A DNA stretch of 10,228 bases from Deltaproteobacteria bacterium (lineage in GTDB: Bacteria > Desulfobacterota > Desulfobacteria > Desulfobacterales > ETH-SRB1). Below the pieces are notes generated by a model. That model had not been told where the DNA came from and ran no database searches. It worked only from the letters and a program-made list of their open reading frames with translations. Location: the NCBI GenBank assembly GCA_030611115.1, contig JAUWQK010000021.1, forward strand, positions 1 through 10,228. The letters run 5' to 3'. How positions within the stretch are numbered: position 1 is the stretch's first letter; each line of letters begins with the position of its first letter. This document shows, piece by piece, positions 1-7,604 of the stretch. Made by a program: the position numbers and the translations under genes.

Positions 1-36
1 AATGCTTCAGTCGTTGCATGGTTCATTGGAAAAATT

Positions 37-64
37 GTGAACCGACAACTGTAAACTGTAAACC
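37..64. repeat. Degenerate 7-bp tandem repeat next to the mrcA stop codon
   Basis: Four consecutive heptamers close to the consensus GTAAACY (GTGAACC, GACAACT, GTAAACT, GTAAACC) begin six bases beyond the mrcA stop codon, on its downstream side. A short inverted pair, GGTTCA at 20-25 and TGAACC at 38-43, overlaps the array, but no T-run follows in the mrcA direction, so I do not call a terminator. A second, differently spelled heptamer array abuts the hisG stop codon at 4038. Confidence 0.6.
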
Positions 65-70
65 GTTCCC

Positions 71-2476
71 TTACATGCCTGATTTAAAAAAGTTTTCCGG
101 TTCAGTGATTAAATCGGGCGTTGTTGTATATTCTGTTGGTACAGTTCCTTCCTTGAAGCATTCAAATATTGTCTTCTTAGATTCAGGAATAGGTAACAGT
201 CCGGTTTCCGCATCGATTTTAGAAAAAACCACTCCTTCCGGTATATGGAAGACCCTTACAGGTTTATCAGCAAGTACATACTTCATGAAACCAAGCCATA
301 TAGGGCTTGCGGCCCTGGAACCGGTTTCACTTTTACCAAGGGAGCTTTCATCATCAAAGCCTACCCATGTCCCGGTAATATAACGAGGGGTGTACCCCAC
401 AAACCAGGCATCATGTAAATTGTTTGTTGTGCCGGTTTTGCCGGCAACCGGTCTGTTCAATTCCCGTACCCTCCGGCCTGTTCCATGTTTTACCACTCCT
501 TCAAGCAGGCTGGTAATTATATAAGCTGTGCTCTGATCTATTACCTTTTTTCTTTTTATAGCGGCTTCCTCAAGCACATTGCCGTTTCGGTCAATTATGT
601 GGGTTATAAAAACAGGTTCGATGAGGTAGCCGAGATTGGCGAAGACAGAATATGCTTTTACAATTTCTAACAGAGACATGCCGGAAGACCCCAGAGCTAT
701 TGAAAGATCCCTGCTCAGATTTGAAGTAATGCCAAGTTTTCCGGCATAATCTATTGCGTAATCAATACCAATGTCTTTTAAAATTTTGATGGTTACTACA
801 TTACGAGATTTTACAATGGCATCGCGCAGAAGGGTAGGGCCGTGAAATTTTTCTTCGTAATTCCTGGGTTTCCATGTAAAATTATGTTCAGTATCCTCAA
901 ATACTATCGAAGAATCAATTATAACACTGGCAGGGGTATATCCTTTGTCAATTGCAGCCGCATAGATTACAGGCTTAAAAGCGGAACCGGGCTGACGTCT
1001 CGATTGAATGGCCCTGTTGAACTGGCTTTTCCTGAAGTCTCTTCCTCCAATTACTACTTTTACATGGCCTGTTTCAGCCTCAATAGAAAGCAGTGCCGCC
1101 TGGGCCTTTGGCTCCTGTTCCAGTTCGAGTTCCCATAGATCCGAGTCAGTTATTTTATTTTTAATTTTTACCAGTATAACATCGCCGATATCGAGGACTT
1201 CTCCAGGATGTTTTACTCTGGCTTCGTAGTAGGGGACTTCGGGATCAGGCTTTCTCGCCCAGCGCATACTATTAATATTAATTATCCCCTGAGCATTTCC
1301 AATACGAACAATAGCGGTATCGTTAGTATCATTAACCTCAATTACGACTCCATTAACTGTCTTTCCTTCTTCAACAGGATTTTCTTCAAGCTCTTCCTGG
1401 AGTTCTTTTGAAAAAGCTTCGATTTCTTCTTCCGCTAAATGTTTAATGGGGCCACGATAACCCTGGCGTTTGTCAAGAGCCTTTAAACCTCTTTCTATCT
1501 CTTTCCTTGCAGTCTTCTGCATTTCAATATTAACAGCAGTATAAATCTTGAGGCCATCATTATATAAAGCATCAGGGCCGTATTTTTTTTCAACATAACG
1601 CCTTATATGCTCTGTATAAAAGGGGACCTTTTCAATATACCAGTTGCGCCGGGGTTTTATATCCAGTTCGGTATTTATAGCTTCTGTCGCTTGAATATTT
1701 GTAATATAGCTTTCAGCAATCATGCGGTTTAGAACGTATATCTGGCGTTGCTTTGCTTTTTCAGGACTTTTGAAGGGTGAATATCTGCTGGGGGCCTGGG
1801 GCAGCCCTGCTAAAATAGCGCATTCGGCAAGGTTCAGGTCTTTAGCGGATTTGCCGAAGTAATTTCCTGCAGCAGCTTCCACGCCATATGCGCCATGTCC
1901 CATATATATTTGGTTCAAATATAGAAAGAGAATTTCTTCTTTGGTAAATTTCTTGTCTATGCGATATGCAAGAATGACCTCTTTTATTTTGCGGGTGTAA
2001 TTTTTTTCAGGTGTGAGCAAGAAAGACTTGGTAACCTGCTGAGTAATAGTGCTTCCACCCTGAACTATGGTACCAGCCTCGATATTTTTAAAATAAGCTC
2101 TTATAATACTTAAAAAATCTATTCCCTTATGCTTAAAAAATCTTGCATCCTCTGCTGCAATAAAAGCGTCTATGAGCATTTTCGGCATTTCGGAAAGAGG
2201 TATAACAATTCTGCGCTCATTATAAAATTCAGCAATTTTTCTGTTGTCATCCGAATAAACAGTTGTAATAATTGGAGGATGATAATCGGCCAGAGAAGAA
2301 ATTTTAGGAAGATCTCTGCTGAGGTAAAAATAAATCCCGCCGATGGCAATGGAGCTTGATAATATTATTAATACGATAAGTCTGGCAAACCATAAGAAAA
2401 TATTTGTTATAAATCTTCCTGTTTCTCGTTTGGCTCGCTTTTTCAATATTTCAGATGTGCTTTTTTGTTTAACCAT
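71..2476 (-). CDS. mrcA: Class A penicillin-binding protein 1A (bifunctional transglycosylase/transpeptidase)
   Basis: This 801-residue inner-membrane enzyme polymerises lipid II into glycan strands and cross-links the stem peptides of peptidoglycan. A basic N-terminus is followed by one membrane anchor at about 27-53. The GT51 transglycosylase domain (about 75-250) shows the catalytic Glu109 in EDARFF, GGSTITQQ at 140-147, and the RKIKE and LNQIYMGHGAYG motifs. An OB-like insert lies at about 370-450. The transpeptidase domain carries all three penicillin-binding motifs: Ser498-A-F-Lys501, Ser557-R-Asn559 and Lys680-T-G. Length and order fit PBP1A rather than PBP1B or PBP1C. The chosen ATG is preceded by AAGG about 10 nt upstream and leaves a normal short cytoplasmic tail. 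It is divergent from hisI with a 308-bp gap. The mrcA symbol rests on domain architecture. Confidence 0.95.
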   Translation of the reverse strand: MVKQKSTSEILKKRAKRETGRFITNIFLWFARLIVLIILSSSIAIGGIYFYLSRDLPKISSLADYHPPIITTVYSDDNRKIAEFYNERRIVIPLSEMPKMLIDAFIAAEDARFFKHKGIDFLSIIRAYFKNIEAGTIVQGGSTITQQVTKSFLLTPEKNYTRKIKEVILAYRIDKKFTKEEILFLYLNQIYMGHGAYGVEAAAGNYFGKSAKDLNLAECAILAGLPQAPSRYSPFKSPEKAKQRQIYVLNRMIAESYITNIQATEAINTELDIKPRRNWYIEKVPFYTEHIRRYVEKKYGPDALYNDGLKIYTAVNIEMQKTARKEIERGLKALDKRQGYRGPIKHLAEEEIEAFSKELQEELEENPVEEGKTVNGVVIEVNDTNDTAIVRIGNAQGIININSMRWARKPDPEVPYYEARVKHPGEVLDIGDVILVKIKNKITDSDLWELELEQEPKAQAALLSIEAETGHVKVVIGGRDFRKSQFNRAIQSRRQPGSAFKPVIYAAAIDKGYTPASVIIDSSIVFEDTEHNFTWKPRNYEEKFHGPTLLRDAIVKSRNVVTIKILKDIGIDYAIDYAGKLGITSNLSRDLSIALGSSGMSLLEIVKAYSVFANLGYLIEPVFITHIIDRNGNVLEEAAIKRKKVIDQSTAYIITSLLEGVVKHGTGRRVRELNRPVAGKTGTTNNLHDAWFVGYTPRYITGTWVGFDDESSLGKSETGSRAASPIWLGFMKYVLADKPVRVFHIPEGVVFSKIDAETGLLPIPESKKTIFECFKEGTVPTEYTTTPDLITEPENFFKSGM

Positions 2477-2523
2477 ATTACAAATACCTTATCAGATATC
2501 CAATCAGTTTTCAAGAATCTGTT

Positions 2524-2690
2524 ATTACCTAAATTGAGCGATTTTTTACTTGATCTACGCCGATCTCTTGCGCATAAAGGCTTCGCAAAAATCCTCGACG
2601 TATCCACGGGTATGCCTGCGGTTTTTGCAAATCCTTATGCATCAAGATCTCAGCACATATCTTCGCAAAAAATCGTTCAACTTAGGTAAT
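2524..2690. mobile_element. MITE-like 167-bp palindromic element
   Basis: The outer arms at 2524-2547 and 2667-2690 are inverted repeats of 24 bp matching at 22 positions. They begin with ATTACCTAA and end with a run of six T (A on the right arm). The interior continues as an imperfect palindrome: around 2582-2605 and 2610-2633 the two halves share GCAAAAA/TTTTTGC and further G-T-tolerant pairing, folding about an ACGG centre. Short open frames across it (for example 2465-2689) look like by-products. It occupies most of the mrcA-hisI gap. No transposase is encoded, so a non-autonomous element or a long structured repeat is the best description. A clear target duplication is not visible. Confidence 0.65.
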
Positions 2691-2702
2691 ATGAAAAAGA
2701 AT

Positions 2703-2733
2703 TTGACTTTATTACATAATATAGTTATCTAAT
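2703..2733 (+). promoter_or_regulatory. Possible sigma-70 promoter for the hisI operon
   Basis: A TTGACT box at 2703-2708 is followed either by TCTAAT at 2728-2733 (19-bp spacer, 5 of 6 to consensus) or by TATCTA at 2726-2731 (17-bp spacer, weaker). It lies just outside the palindromic element and about 50 bp ahead of the hisI start. The region is very AT-rich, so chance matches are likely; position relative to the operon is the main support. Confidence 0.35.
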
Positions 2734-2784
2734 CAAGTTTTAATTCATCATCAGAAAATCTATAAATTAACGAGGCTTATACCC

Positions 2785-3165
2785 ATGATCAGACTCGATT
2801 TTAATAAAATCAGAGGCCTTGTCCCCGCTATAGTCCAGGATTATAAAACAGGGGAAGTATTAATGCTGGCTTTTATGAATCAAGAAGCCTGGGAGACAAC
2901 CCTTTCAACAGGCAAGGCTACATTTTACAGCCGTACAAGGAATGAACTCTGGATCAAGGGAAAAACTTCAGGGAATATGCAGATAGTTAAAGAAATAAGA
3001 ATAGATTGTGATGATGATACAGTTCTTTTGAAGGTTGAACAGGTTGGAGGTGCCGCCTGTCACACGGGTCATAAAAGCTGTTTTTATAAAAGAGTTGAAG
3101 AAGATGGATCAATAAAAATTATTGGAAAGCCTTTGTTTGATCCTGAGGAGGTATATAAGAAATGA
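2785..3165 (+). CDS. hisI: Phosphoribosyl-AMP cyclohydrolase
   Basis: HisI opens the adenine ring of phosphoribosyl-AMP to give ProFAR, an early cytoplasmic step of histidine biosynthesis. The 126-residue protein is the stand-alone form, without the fused HisE pyrophosphohydrolase domain seen in enterobacteria. The family's metal site is intact: Cys75 followed by Asp76-78 in the CDDD motif, then Cys92-H-T-G-H and Cys99 in the HTGHKSCFY region. The conserved [10 protein letters not shown] and [18 protein letters not shown] stretches occur at about 26-35 and 47-64. GAGG at 2772-2775 lies 9 nt before the ATG. The stop overlaps the hisG start by 4 bp (ATGA), indicating translational coupling. Confidence 0.95.
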   Translation: MIRLDFNKIRGLVPAIVQDYKTGEVLMLAFMNQEAWETTLSTGKATFYSRTRNELWIKGKTSGNMQIVKEIRIDCDDDTVLLKVEQVGGAACHTGHKSCFYKRVEEDGSIKIIGKPLFDPEEVYKK

Positions 3166-4037
3166 GTAGAAAATTAAAACTGGGCATTCCCAAGGGCAGC
3201 CTGCAAAATGCTACAATAGCACTTTTCAAGCGGTCAGGGTGGAAGATAAATGTTAATGGAAGAAGCTATTTCCCTGAAATTAACGATGACTCAATTGAAT
3301 GTGCGATTTGCAGGGCTCAGGAGATGTCGCGTTATGTAGAAAACGGAACTCTTGATGCAGGTCTGACAGGGAAGGACTGGATTGCTGAATACAGTTCTGA
3401 TGTTCGTGTTGTTGCCGATCTTGTTTATTCCAAGGTAAGTGCGCGTCCTGCGAGGTGGGTGCTGGCTGTTCCTTATGACTCGCCGATTAATAAACCTGAA
3501 GACCTTCAGGGGAAAAAAGTGGCAACAGAGCTGGTTGAATTTACGAAAAGATATTTTGCTGAAAAGGATATTGATGTCGCAATCGAGTTTTCATGGGGTG
3601 CAACAGAGGCAAAGGTTGTTTCCGGTCTTGCAGATGCCATCGTTGAGGTTACTGAGACCGAAAGCACAATAAAGGCGCACGGACTCCGTATTATAAAGGA
3701 ACTAATGCAAACCAATACTCAGCTTATCGCAAATCACAATGCATGGGAGGATGCTTTTAAAAGAGAAAAGATAGAACAGATGGCTCTTTTACTCAAAGGA
3801 GCTCTTTTAGGTGAAAAACTGGTTGGGCTTAAAATGAATGTGCCTGAATCAAAAATTGAAAATATTGTATCTCTACTCCCAAGCCTGAATGCCCCAACAG
3901 TAGCACCCCTTTATCAGTCAAAATGGTTTTCAGTAGAAACAGTTGTGGACTCCGATGTTGTCAGGGATTTAATCCCCAACCTCCTTAAAACCGGCGCTGA
4001 AGGTATAATTGAGTATCCGCTTAATAAGGTAGTATAG
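3162..4037 (+). CDS. hisG: ATP phosphoribosyltransferase, long (regulatory-domain) form
   Basis: HisG condenses ATP and PRPP to phosphoribosyl-ATP, the committed and feedback-controlled first step of histidine biosynthesis. At 291 residues it is the long form: two periplasmic-binding-like lobes (about 5-210) plus a C-terminal ACT-like histidine-sensing domain (about 212-288), so no HisZ partner is expected. The PRPP-binding signature is seen as [20 protein letters not shown] at 146-165. The start is supported by a strong GAGGAGG at 3145-3151, 10 nt upstream and inside the hisI 3' end, and by the ATGA overlap. Having hisI directly before hisG, with the rest of the pathway absent, suggests his genes are scattered in this genome. 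Confidence 0.95.
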   Translation: MSRKLKLGIPKGSLQNATIALFKRSGWKINVNGRSYFPEINDDSIECAICRAQEMSRYVENGTLDAGLTGKDWIAEYSSDVRVVADLVYSKVSARPARWVLAVPYDSPINKPEDLQGKKVATELVEFTKRYFAEKDIDVAIEFSWGATEAKVVSGLADAIVEVTETESTIKAHGLRIIKELMQTNTQLIANHNAWEDAFKREKIEQMALLLKGALLGEKLVGLKMNVPESKIENIVSLLPSLNAPTVAPLYQSKWFSVETVVDSDVVRDLIPNLLKTGAEGIIEYPLNKVV

Positions 4038-4065
4038 TTGATGATTGTCGATTGAAGATTGAAGG
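4038..4065. repeat. Degenerate 7-bp tandem repeat abutting the hisG stop
   Basis: Four heptamers (TTGATGA, TTGTCGA, TTGAAGA, TTGAAGG) begin on the base after the hisG stop codon. This is the first of three unrelated repeat modules filling the hisG-engB spacer. One TTG inside it (4052) opens a spurious 45-codon extension of engB. Confidence 0.65.
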
Positions 4066-4087
4066 TATTCTGTCAATTTCTAAAAAT

Positions 4088-4123
4088 GGGTGGCACGGAC
4101 AAACAAGTTTGTCCATGGCACCC
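4088..4123. repeat. 17-bp inverted repeat hairpin in the hisG-engB spacer
   Basis: Arms at 4088-4104 (GGGTGGCACGGACAAAC) and 4107-4123 are complementary at 15 of 17 positions around a 2-nt AA centre, which makes a long, GC-rich stem. No T-run follows, so it is not a typical intrinsic terminator. From memory, hairpins of this spelling recur between genes in Deltaproteobacteria; I could not check this. Confidence 0.65.
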
Positions 4124-4141
4124 TGCCCAATAACTCACGAA

Positions 4142-4168
4142 AATCTGTGTAATCTGCTTAATCTGTGG
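4142..4168. repeat. 9-bp tandem repeat (AATCTGTGT type)
   Basis: Three adjacent nonamers, AATCTGTGT, AATCTGCTT and AATCTGTGG, lie 18 bp before the engB start. From memory this resembles a dispersed intergenic repeat seen in many environmental bacterial genomes. It is the third repeat module in this 149-bp spacer. Confidence 0.55.
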
Positions 4169-4186
4169 ATTAAAGACCTGATTGAA

Positions 4187-4771
4187 ATGAAAATAAAATC
4201 CGCTGAATTCATTACAAGCGCTGTTAAGCCGTCTCAGTATCCTCCGGCAGTCCTGCCGGAAATAGCTTTTGCAGGACGTTCCAATGTGGGCAAATCTTCT
4301 CTTATTAATACGCTGTTAAATAGAAAGCGTCTGGTTAAGACAAGTTCAACACCAGGGCGTACTCAGCTCATCAACTTTTTTCTTATAAATGAGAAATTTT
4401 CGTTTGTAGATCTTCCCGGGTACGGATACGCAAAGGTCCCAGCGTCTATACAGAAAACCTGGGGCCCCATGATTGAGACATATCTTACTTATAGAAAAAC
4501 TTTAAAAGGGATTGTATTAATTATGGATATACGGCGCATGCCCGGTAAGTACGAATTGGATCTTATGGACTGGCTTTATCATTATAATATTCCGGCTGTC
4601 CTTGTACTGACGAAGGCTGATAAACTGTCAAAAACAAAACAGATCAAGCAGCATCTTTCCATATCAAACGCCCTGTCTGTTGACAGGAATGACTTGATAC
4701 TGTTTTCCGCAAAATCACGTCAGGGAAAAGACAATGTGTGGGCTGCCATAGGAGAGGTATTAAACCTTTGA
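4187..4771 (+). CDS. engB: Ribosome biogenesis GTP-binding protein EngB/YsxC
   Basis: EngB is a small circularly ordinary (G1-G5) GTPase needed for late assembly of the 50S ribosomal subunit. All five boxes are present: G1 GRSNVGKSS at 30-38, G2 within TPGRTQ at 55-60, G3 DLPGYGYA from 75, G4 TKAD at 142-145 and G5 SAK at 174-176. I start it at the ATG at 4187, giving 194 residues, the family's usual length and N-terminus. The frame is open back to a TTG at 4052, but those 45 codons translate repeat DNA and should be excluded. No strong ribosome binding site precedes 4187; AAAGA is the nearest purine run. The stop overlaps era by 4 bp. Confidence 0.93.
   Translation: MKIKSAEFITSAVKPSQYPPAVLPEIAFAGRSNVGKSSLINTLLNRKRLVKTSSTPGRTQLINFFLINEKFSFVDLPGYGYAKVPASIQKTWGPMIETYLTYRKTLKGIVLIMDIRRMPGKYELDLMDWLYHYNIPAVLVLTKADKLSKTKQIKQHLSISNALSVDRNDLILFSAKSRQGKDNVWAAIGEVLNL
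4751..4757 (+). promoter_or_regulatory. Ribosome binding site fixing a TTG start for era
   Basis: GGAGAGG inside the 3' end of engB lies 10 nt before the TTG at 4768. The alternative in-frame ATG at 4738 lies upstream of this site and would add ten residues (MGCHRRGIKP) unlike the Era family N-terminus. Confidence 0.75.
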
Positions 4772-5676
4772 AGAAATCAAATAACAGGTTTGCTGACTTT
4801 AAATCAGGATTTGTAGCCATTGCCGGTGCTCCCAATGTCGGGAAATCCACTCTTTTAAACAGGATGATCGGCGAGAAAATTTCAATTACTTCCAAAAAGC
4901 CACAGACCACACGCAATCGTATAATCGGGATAGTGCACAGACCTTCCTCTCAGATAGTTTTTATTGATACGCCCGGAATCCACAAGGCAAAAGGTCCGTT
5001 AAACATTAGAATAGTTGATGTCGCGCTTTCGGCCCTGGGTGATGTTGATCTGATTTTAGTTGTTTTAGACGTGACAAATCCTGATCCTGAGTCTGAAAAG
5101 ATTCTGGTAAAACGACTTGGAAAACAGAAAAGACCGGTTATTCTTGTCCTTAACAAAATAGATCTAATAAAAAAACCTGAACTTCTTGTTATTATAGATA
5201 AATGGGTAAAAGCTTACCCTTTTGAGGCTGTTATACCTGTTTCTGCAAAACATGGAACTCAGGTGGAAGAGCTTATCAAGGCGATGGAGCGCATTCTGCC
5301 GAATGGTCCCCCATTTTTTCCTGAAGATGCCGTAACTGATATGCCGGAACGCTTTATTGCCGCCGAGATGGTTCGTGAAAAGGTTTTTCGTTTAACCGGT
5401 GAGGAAGTGCCATACTCAATAGCTGTGACTATTGATTCTTTTTCCGAAAACGCCAAAGGTTCTCTTGTTAAAATATATGCAACAATTCATGTTGAGCGTG
5501 ATTCTCAGAAAGGCATAATAATAGGAAAAAGCGGGAGCAAGCTTAAAAAAATAGGCGAGGAGGCTCGCATGGAAATCCAGAGGATGGTCGGCGCAAAGGT
5601 TTTTTTAAAGCTTTTCGTGAGGGTGCAGAAAAACTGGAGCAAAGACACTAAGGCTTTGAGAAGATTCGGTTACTGA
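4768..5676 (+). CDS. era: GTPase Era (16S rRNA-binding, 30S maturation)
   Basis: Era binds the 3' end of 16S rRNA and checks 30S subunit maturation. With a TTG start it is 302 residues, the normal size. The GTPase domain shows G1 GAPNVGKST at 20-28, G2 region TTRNR from about 47, G3 DTPG at 67-70, G4 NKID at 129-132 and G5 SAK at 159-161. The C-terminal KH domain (about 215-295) contains the RNA-contacting GKSG loop at 253-256 and ends in the typical VRVQKNWSKD stretch. The TTGA overlap with engB and the TGATG junction with the following gene imply coupled translation. Pairing of EngB with Era links two ribosome-assembly factors in one transcript. Confidence 0.95.
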   Translation: MKKSNNRFADFKSGFVAIAGAPNVGKSTLLNRMIGEKISITSKKPQTTRNRIIGIVHRPSSQIVFIDTPGIHKAKGPLNIRIVDVALSALGDVDLILVVLDVTNPDPESEKILVKRLGKQKRPVILVLNKIDLIKKPELLVIIDKWVKAYPFEAVIPVSAKHGTQVEELIKAMERILPNGPPFFPEDAVTDMPERFIAAEMVREKVFRLTGEEVPYSIAVTIDSFSENAKGSLVKIYATIHVERDSQKGIIIGKSGSKLKKIGEEARMEIQRMVGAKVFLKLFVRVQKNWSKDTKALRRFGY

Positions 5677-6524
5677 TGATAGTTTCTTTTCATCCCTGTT
5701 TTGGGGCAGATAAATATATAATCTGTGCAGGACGCAAGCCCGATGCTGATGATCTTGCTGCAATAAAGGCTGCCGATGCTGTAATCCTGCCTCAAGGTTG
5801 CAATGAAGTCCTTTACAATATGGCAAGTAAAAATTGCTCCAATATATTTCCTGATTATGAGGCAAAGTTTAAGTATCCCGGTAAAATAGGTCAGATTCGT
5901 CTTTTCCGGGAAACAAATGTTTTACACCCGAAATCTGTGACTTTTGAGAGAGTTGATTCTTTTTTAGATAATTATGGAGCAGAACCCGAAAACCTTGCTT
6001 TTGATTTTCCGTTTGTATTCAAGTTCGACTGGGGTGGAGAGGGTTACGGTGTATTTTTGATAACTTCTCCTGAAGAGTTTAAAGATGCTATTCAAAAGGC
6101 TTTAAATTTTGAACGTGCCGGCCATGTGGGTTTTTTGATACAGGAATATATTCCTTCACAAGGCAGAAGCTTGAGAGTCGTTGTAATAAGGCAAAAATTT
6201 ATTTCCTACTGGCGTGTCCAGAAAAATACAGAAGAATTTTGCTCCAGCCTGGCAAAAGGAGCTTATTTAGACTTTGATTCCGATCCTGACCTGCAGGAAG
6301 CGGCAGTAAAATCAGCAAAGTATTTCTGTAAAATAACAGGAATAAATCTGGCAGGTTTTGATTTTCTATTTTCATCAGAAGCAGTTATAAAAGAGCCGTT
6401 TTTTCTTGAAATAAACTATTATTTTGGCAGGCGTGGTCTGGGCGGGTCTGAGAAGTATTATAAAATACTTGAGTCAGAAATTCAAAAATGGATAGAGAGT
6501 CTTAAACTCAATGAAGGAAAATGA
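5676..6524 (+). CDS. ATP-grasp domain protein, RimK-like, substrate unknown
   Basis: This 282-residue soluble protein has an ATP-grasp fold; enzymes of this type activate a carboxylate as an acyl-phosphate and ligate it to an amine or thiol. Visible features are an N-terminal pre-ATP-grasp region (1-80), the glycine-rich nucleotide loop FKFDWGGEGYG at 115-125, the adenine-contact strand LIQEYIP at 154-160, an RSLRVVVI strand at 164-171, Asp229 in AGFDFLF, and the metal-binding Glu245-I-Asn247 in FFLEINYYFGRRG. The catalytic set therefore looks intact. It starts on the last base of the era stop codon (TGATG), so it is translated with era. No N- or C-terminal domain reveals the substrate; peptide ligase or small-molecule amidation are both possible. 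Confidence 0.82.
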   Translation: MIVSFHPCFGADKYIICAGRKPDADDLAAIKAADAVILPQGCNEVLYNMASKNCSNIFPDYEAKFKYPGKIGQIRLFRETNVLHPKSVTFERVDSFLDNYGAEPENLAFDFPFVFKFDWGGEGYGVFLITSPEEFKDAIQKALNFERAGHVGFLIQEYIPSQGRSLRVVVIRQKFISYWRVQKNTEEFCSSLAKGAYLDFDSDPDLQEAAVKSAKYFCKITGINLAGFDFLFSSEAVIKEPFFLEINYYFGRRGLGGSEKYYKILESEIQKWIESLKLNEGK

Positions 6525-6816
6525 TTTAAAGCCATTTGCATATGATCTTGATGATAAAGATATAAAGAGAGAACGCAGTAAAGCAAAAGACTTGAGAGCT
6601 TCACAGTGGTGGAAACGCTGCCTTGCTAAAGGGATATGCCATTACTGCGGAAAGCAAACCCCGCCAAAAGAACTTACAATGGATCATATCGTGCCGATAT
6701 CGCGCGGAGGCAGGAGCACAAAAGGCAACGTAGTTACTTGTTGCAAGGAATGCAATAACAAAAAAAAGCACCTTCTTCCAATGGAATGGGAAGAGTATTT
6801 AAATAATCTCAGCTAA
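6511..6816 (+). CDS. Small HNH endonuclease domain protein
   Basis: A 101-residue protein whose C-terminal half is an HNH (beta-beta-alpha metal) nuclease domain. Zinc ligands are Cys43-xx-Cys46 and Cys78-xx-Cys81. The core DHIVPISRGG starts at Asp58-His59, with Asn73 in GNVVTCCKECNN and Asn82 following. A charged N-terminal segment (1-35) precedes it. The ATG lies inside the preceding ATP-grasp gene (14-bp overlap), with GAGAG about 11 nt upstream, so it is the last member of the operon. Proteins of this size range from homing-type nucleases to housekeeping proteins of unknown role. Its fixed position behind an ATP-grasp gene suggests a host function rather than a mobile intron, but the substrate is unknown. 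Confidence 0.85.
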   Translation: MKENDLKPFAYDLDDKDIKRERSKAKDLRASQWWKRCLAKGICHYCGKQTPPKELTMDHIVPISRGGRSTKGNVVTCCKECNNKKKHLLPMEWEEYLNNLS

Positions 6817-6904
6817 AATTGACGGCTTTATAAAAAATTGATCGAAGCATCAGCTTTTTCAAATCAGAGTTTATCCCACTTGTTCTGCCATCTTTTAAAA
6901 TCAA

Positions 6905-7225
6905 TTATGCACTGATTCTATAATCAAGAATGTGAGGGGACATGTCGAGAAGTTCCAGCAATACCTTTGTTGATCCTGTTGGAATTCTTTTCCCTTGCTC
7001 CCATTGTCTGACAGAGGACGGACTAACATTTAACAATTTGGCAAATACGGTTTGACTCAAATTCCTCTTTTTTCTGATTTTTTTAATTTGTGTCGATGTT
7101 ATTACAACCTCAGAAATTTTAACTCCAAGTGAATTGAGTTCTTTTTGTGTAAACGAGGATTCAAACCCAGATTTAAGCATATCCTGAACAGTTGTTCCAA
7201 TTGCTTCTTTTATTGATTTTCTCAT
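6905..7225 (-). CDS. XRE-family antitoxin (HigA/NadS-like helix-turn-helix)
   Basis: A 106-residue DNA-binding protein, likely the antitoxin and autorepressor of the adjacent toxin. Residues 45-99 form a Cro/C1-type helix-turn-helix: LSQTVFAKLLNVSPSSVRQW runs 56-75, with the recognition helix at about 68-76 followed by EQGKRIPTG. The N-terminal 40 residues are the part expected to contact the toxin. The start codon overlaps the toxin stop by 4 bp (ATGA), and GGAG precedes it inside the toxin gene. Toxin-before-antitoxin order is the HigBA arrangement. The perfect palindrome upstream of the toxin (7609-7623) is the obvious binding site. Confidence 0.85.
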   Translation of the reverse strand: MRKSIKEAIGTTVQDMLKSGFESSFTQKELNSLGVKISEVVITSTQIKKIRKKRNLSQTVFAKLLNVSPSSVRQWEQGKRIPTGSTKVLLELLDMSPHILDYRISA

Positions 7226-7596
7226 TTGGTATTCTCCAGGTTTAATAAGGCTTTTTGTGATATTGCCTTTTCGAGTTGTTCAGAGTTTAACGATAAAAGA
7301 TCATTGGCCAATTTTTTGAAATACTGCAACTCGTTTTTATTAATATTTTCTTTTTCATTTTTTCCAAAACCAAAAAGAAAAATGGCAATATCGTTCGCCT
7401 TAAAGACAATAATCGTTCTGTAACCTGAGCTTTTTCCACTATGTTCACGCTTAACACGCACTTTGAACAAGTGGTTGCCCAAATCAGCCGTTGATAACCC
7501 TGCTTCTAAATCGTTGATTGCATCAAGTAAGTTTTGATTGCTCAATTGAACCTTTTTAGACCATTTTTTAAACCATTTGGTTGTAAGTCTCTTCAT
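7222..7596 (-). CDS. RelE/HigB-family toxin
   Basis: A 124-residue protein of the RelE/ParE superfamily, the branch recognised by the GYRTI(I/V)xF and FGFGKNExxNI signatures, here at 58-65 and 75-85. Relatives are mRNA interferases acting at the ribosome, but no activity can be proven from sequence. Lys8 and the KW-FxKW stretch near the N-terminus match the usual family start (xKTKWFxKW), so I keep the first ATG. There is no recognisable ribosome binding site before it, and the predicted promoter places transcription start within a few bases of the ATG. Translation may therefore be leaderless. It is co-transcribed and overlaps by 4 bp with the antitoxin. Confidence 0.85.
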   Translation of the reverse strand: MKRLTTKWFKKWSKKVQLSNQNLLDAINDLEAGLSTADLGNHLFKVRVKREHSGKSSGYRTIIVFKANDIAIFLFGFGKNEKENINKNELQYFKKLANDLLSLNSEQLEKAISQKALLNLENTK

Positions 7597-7604
7597 GAAT
7601 TATA

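Noticed and set aside
2465..2732. Two overlapping plus-strand frames of 60-74 codons upstream of hisI.
   Set aside because: They lie in the palindromic element and have no family resemblance or plausible start signal.
4052..4186. A 45-codon N-terminal extension of EngB starting at TTG.
   Set aside because: It is translated entirely from repeat DNA and is absent from the EngB family, which begins near the ATG at 4187.
6844..6860. A possible terminator, AAGC-ATCA-GCTT followed by T, between the HNH gene and the antitoxin.
   Set aside because: The stem is only 4-5 bp and the T-run is short; it is too weak to call.
6817..6904. Search for an attC site after the antitoxin, which would make the toxin-antitoxin pair a cassette too.
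   Set aside because: No paired RYYYAAC/GTTRRRY boxes or bulged stem were found between the antitoxin stop and the HNH gene.
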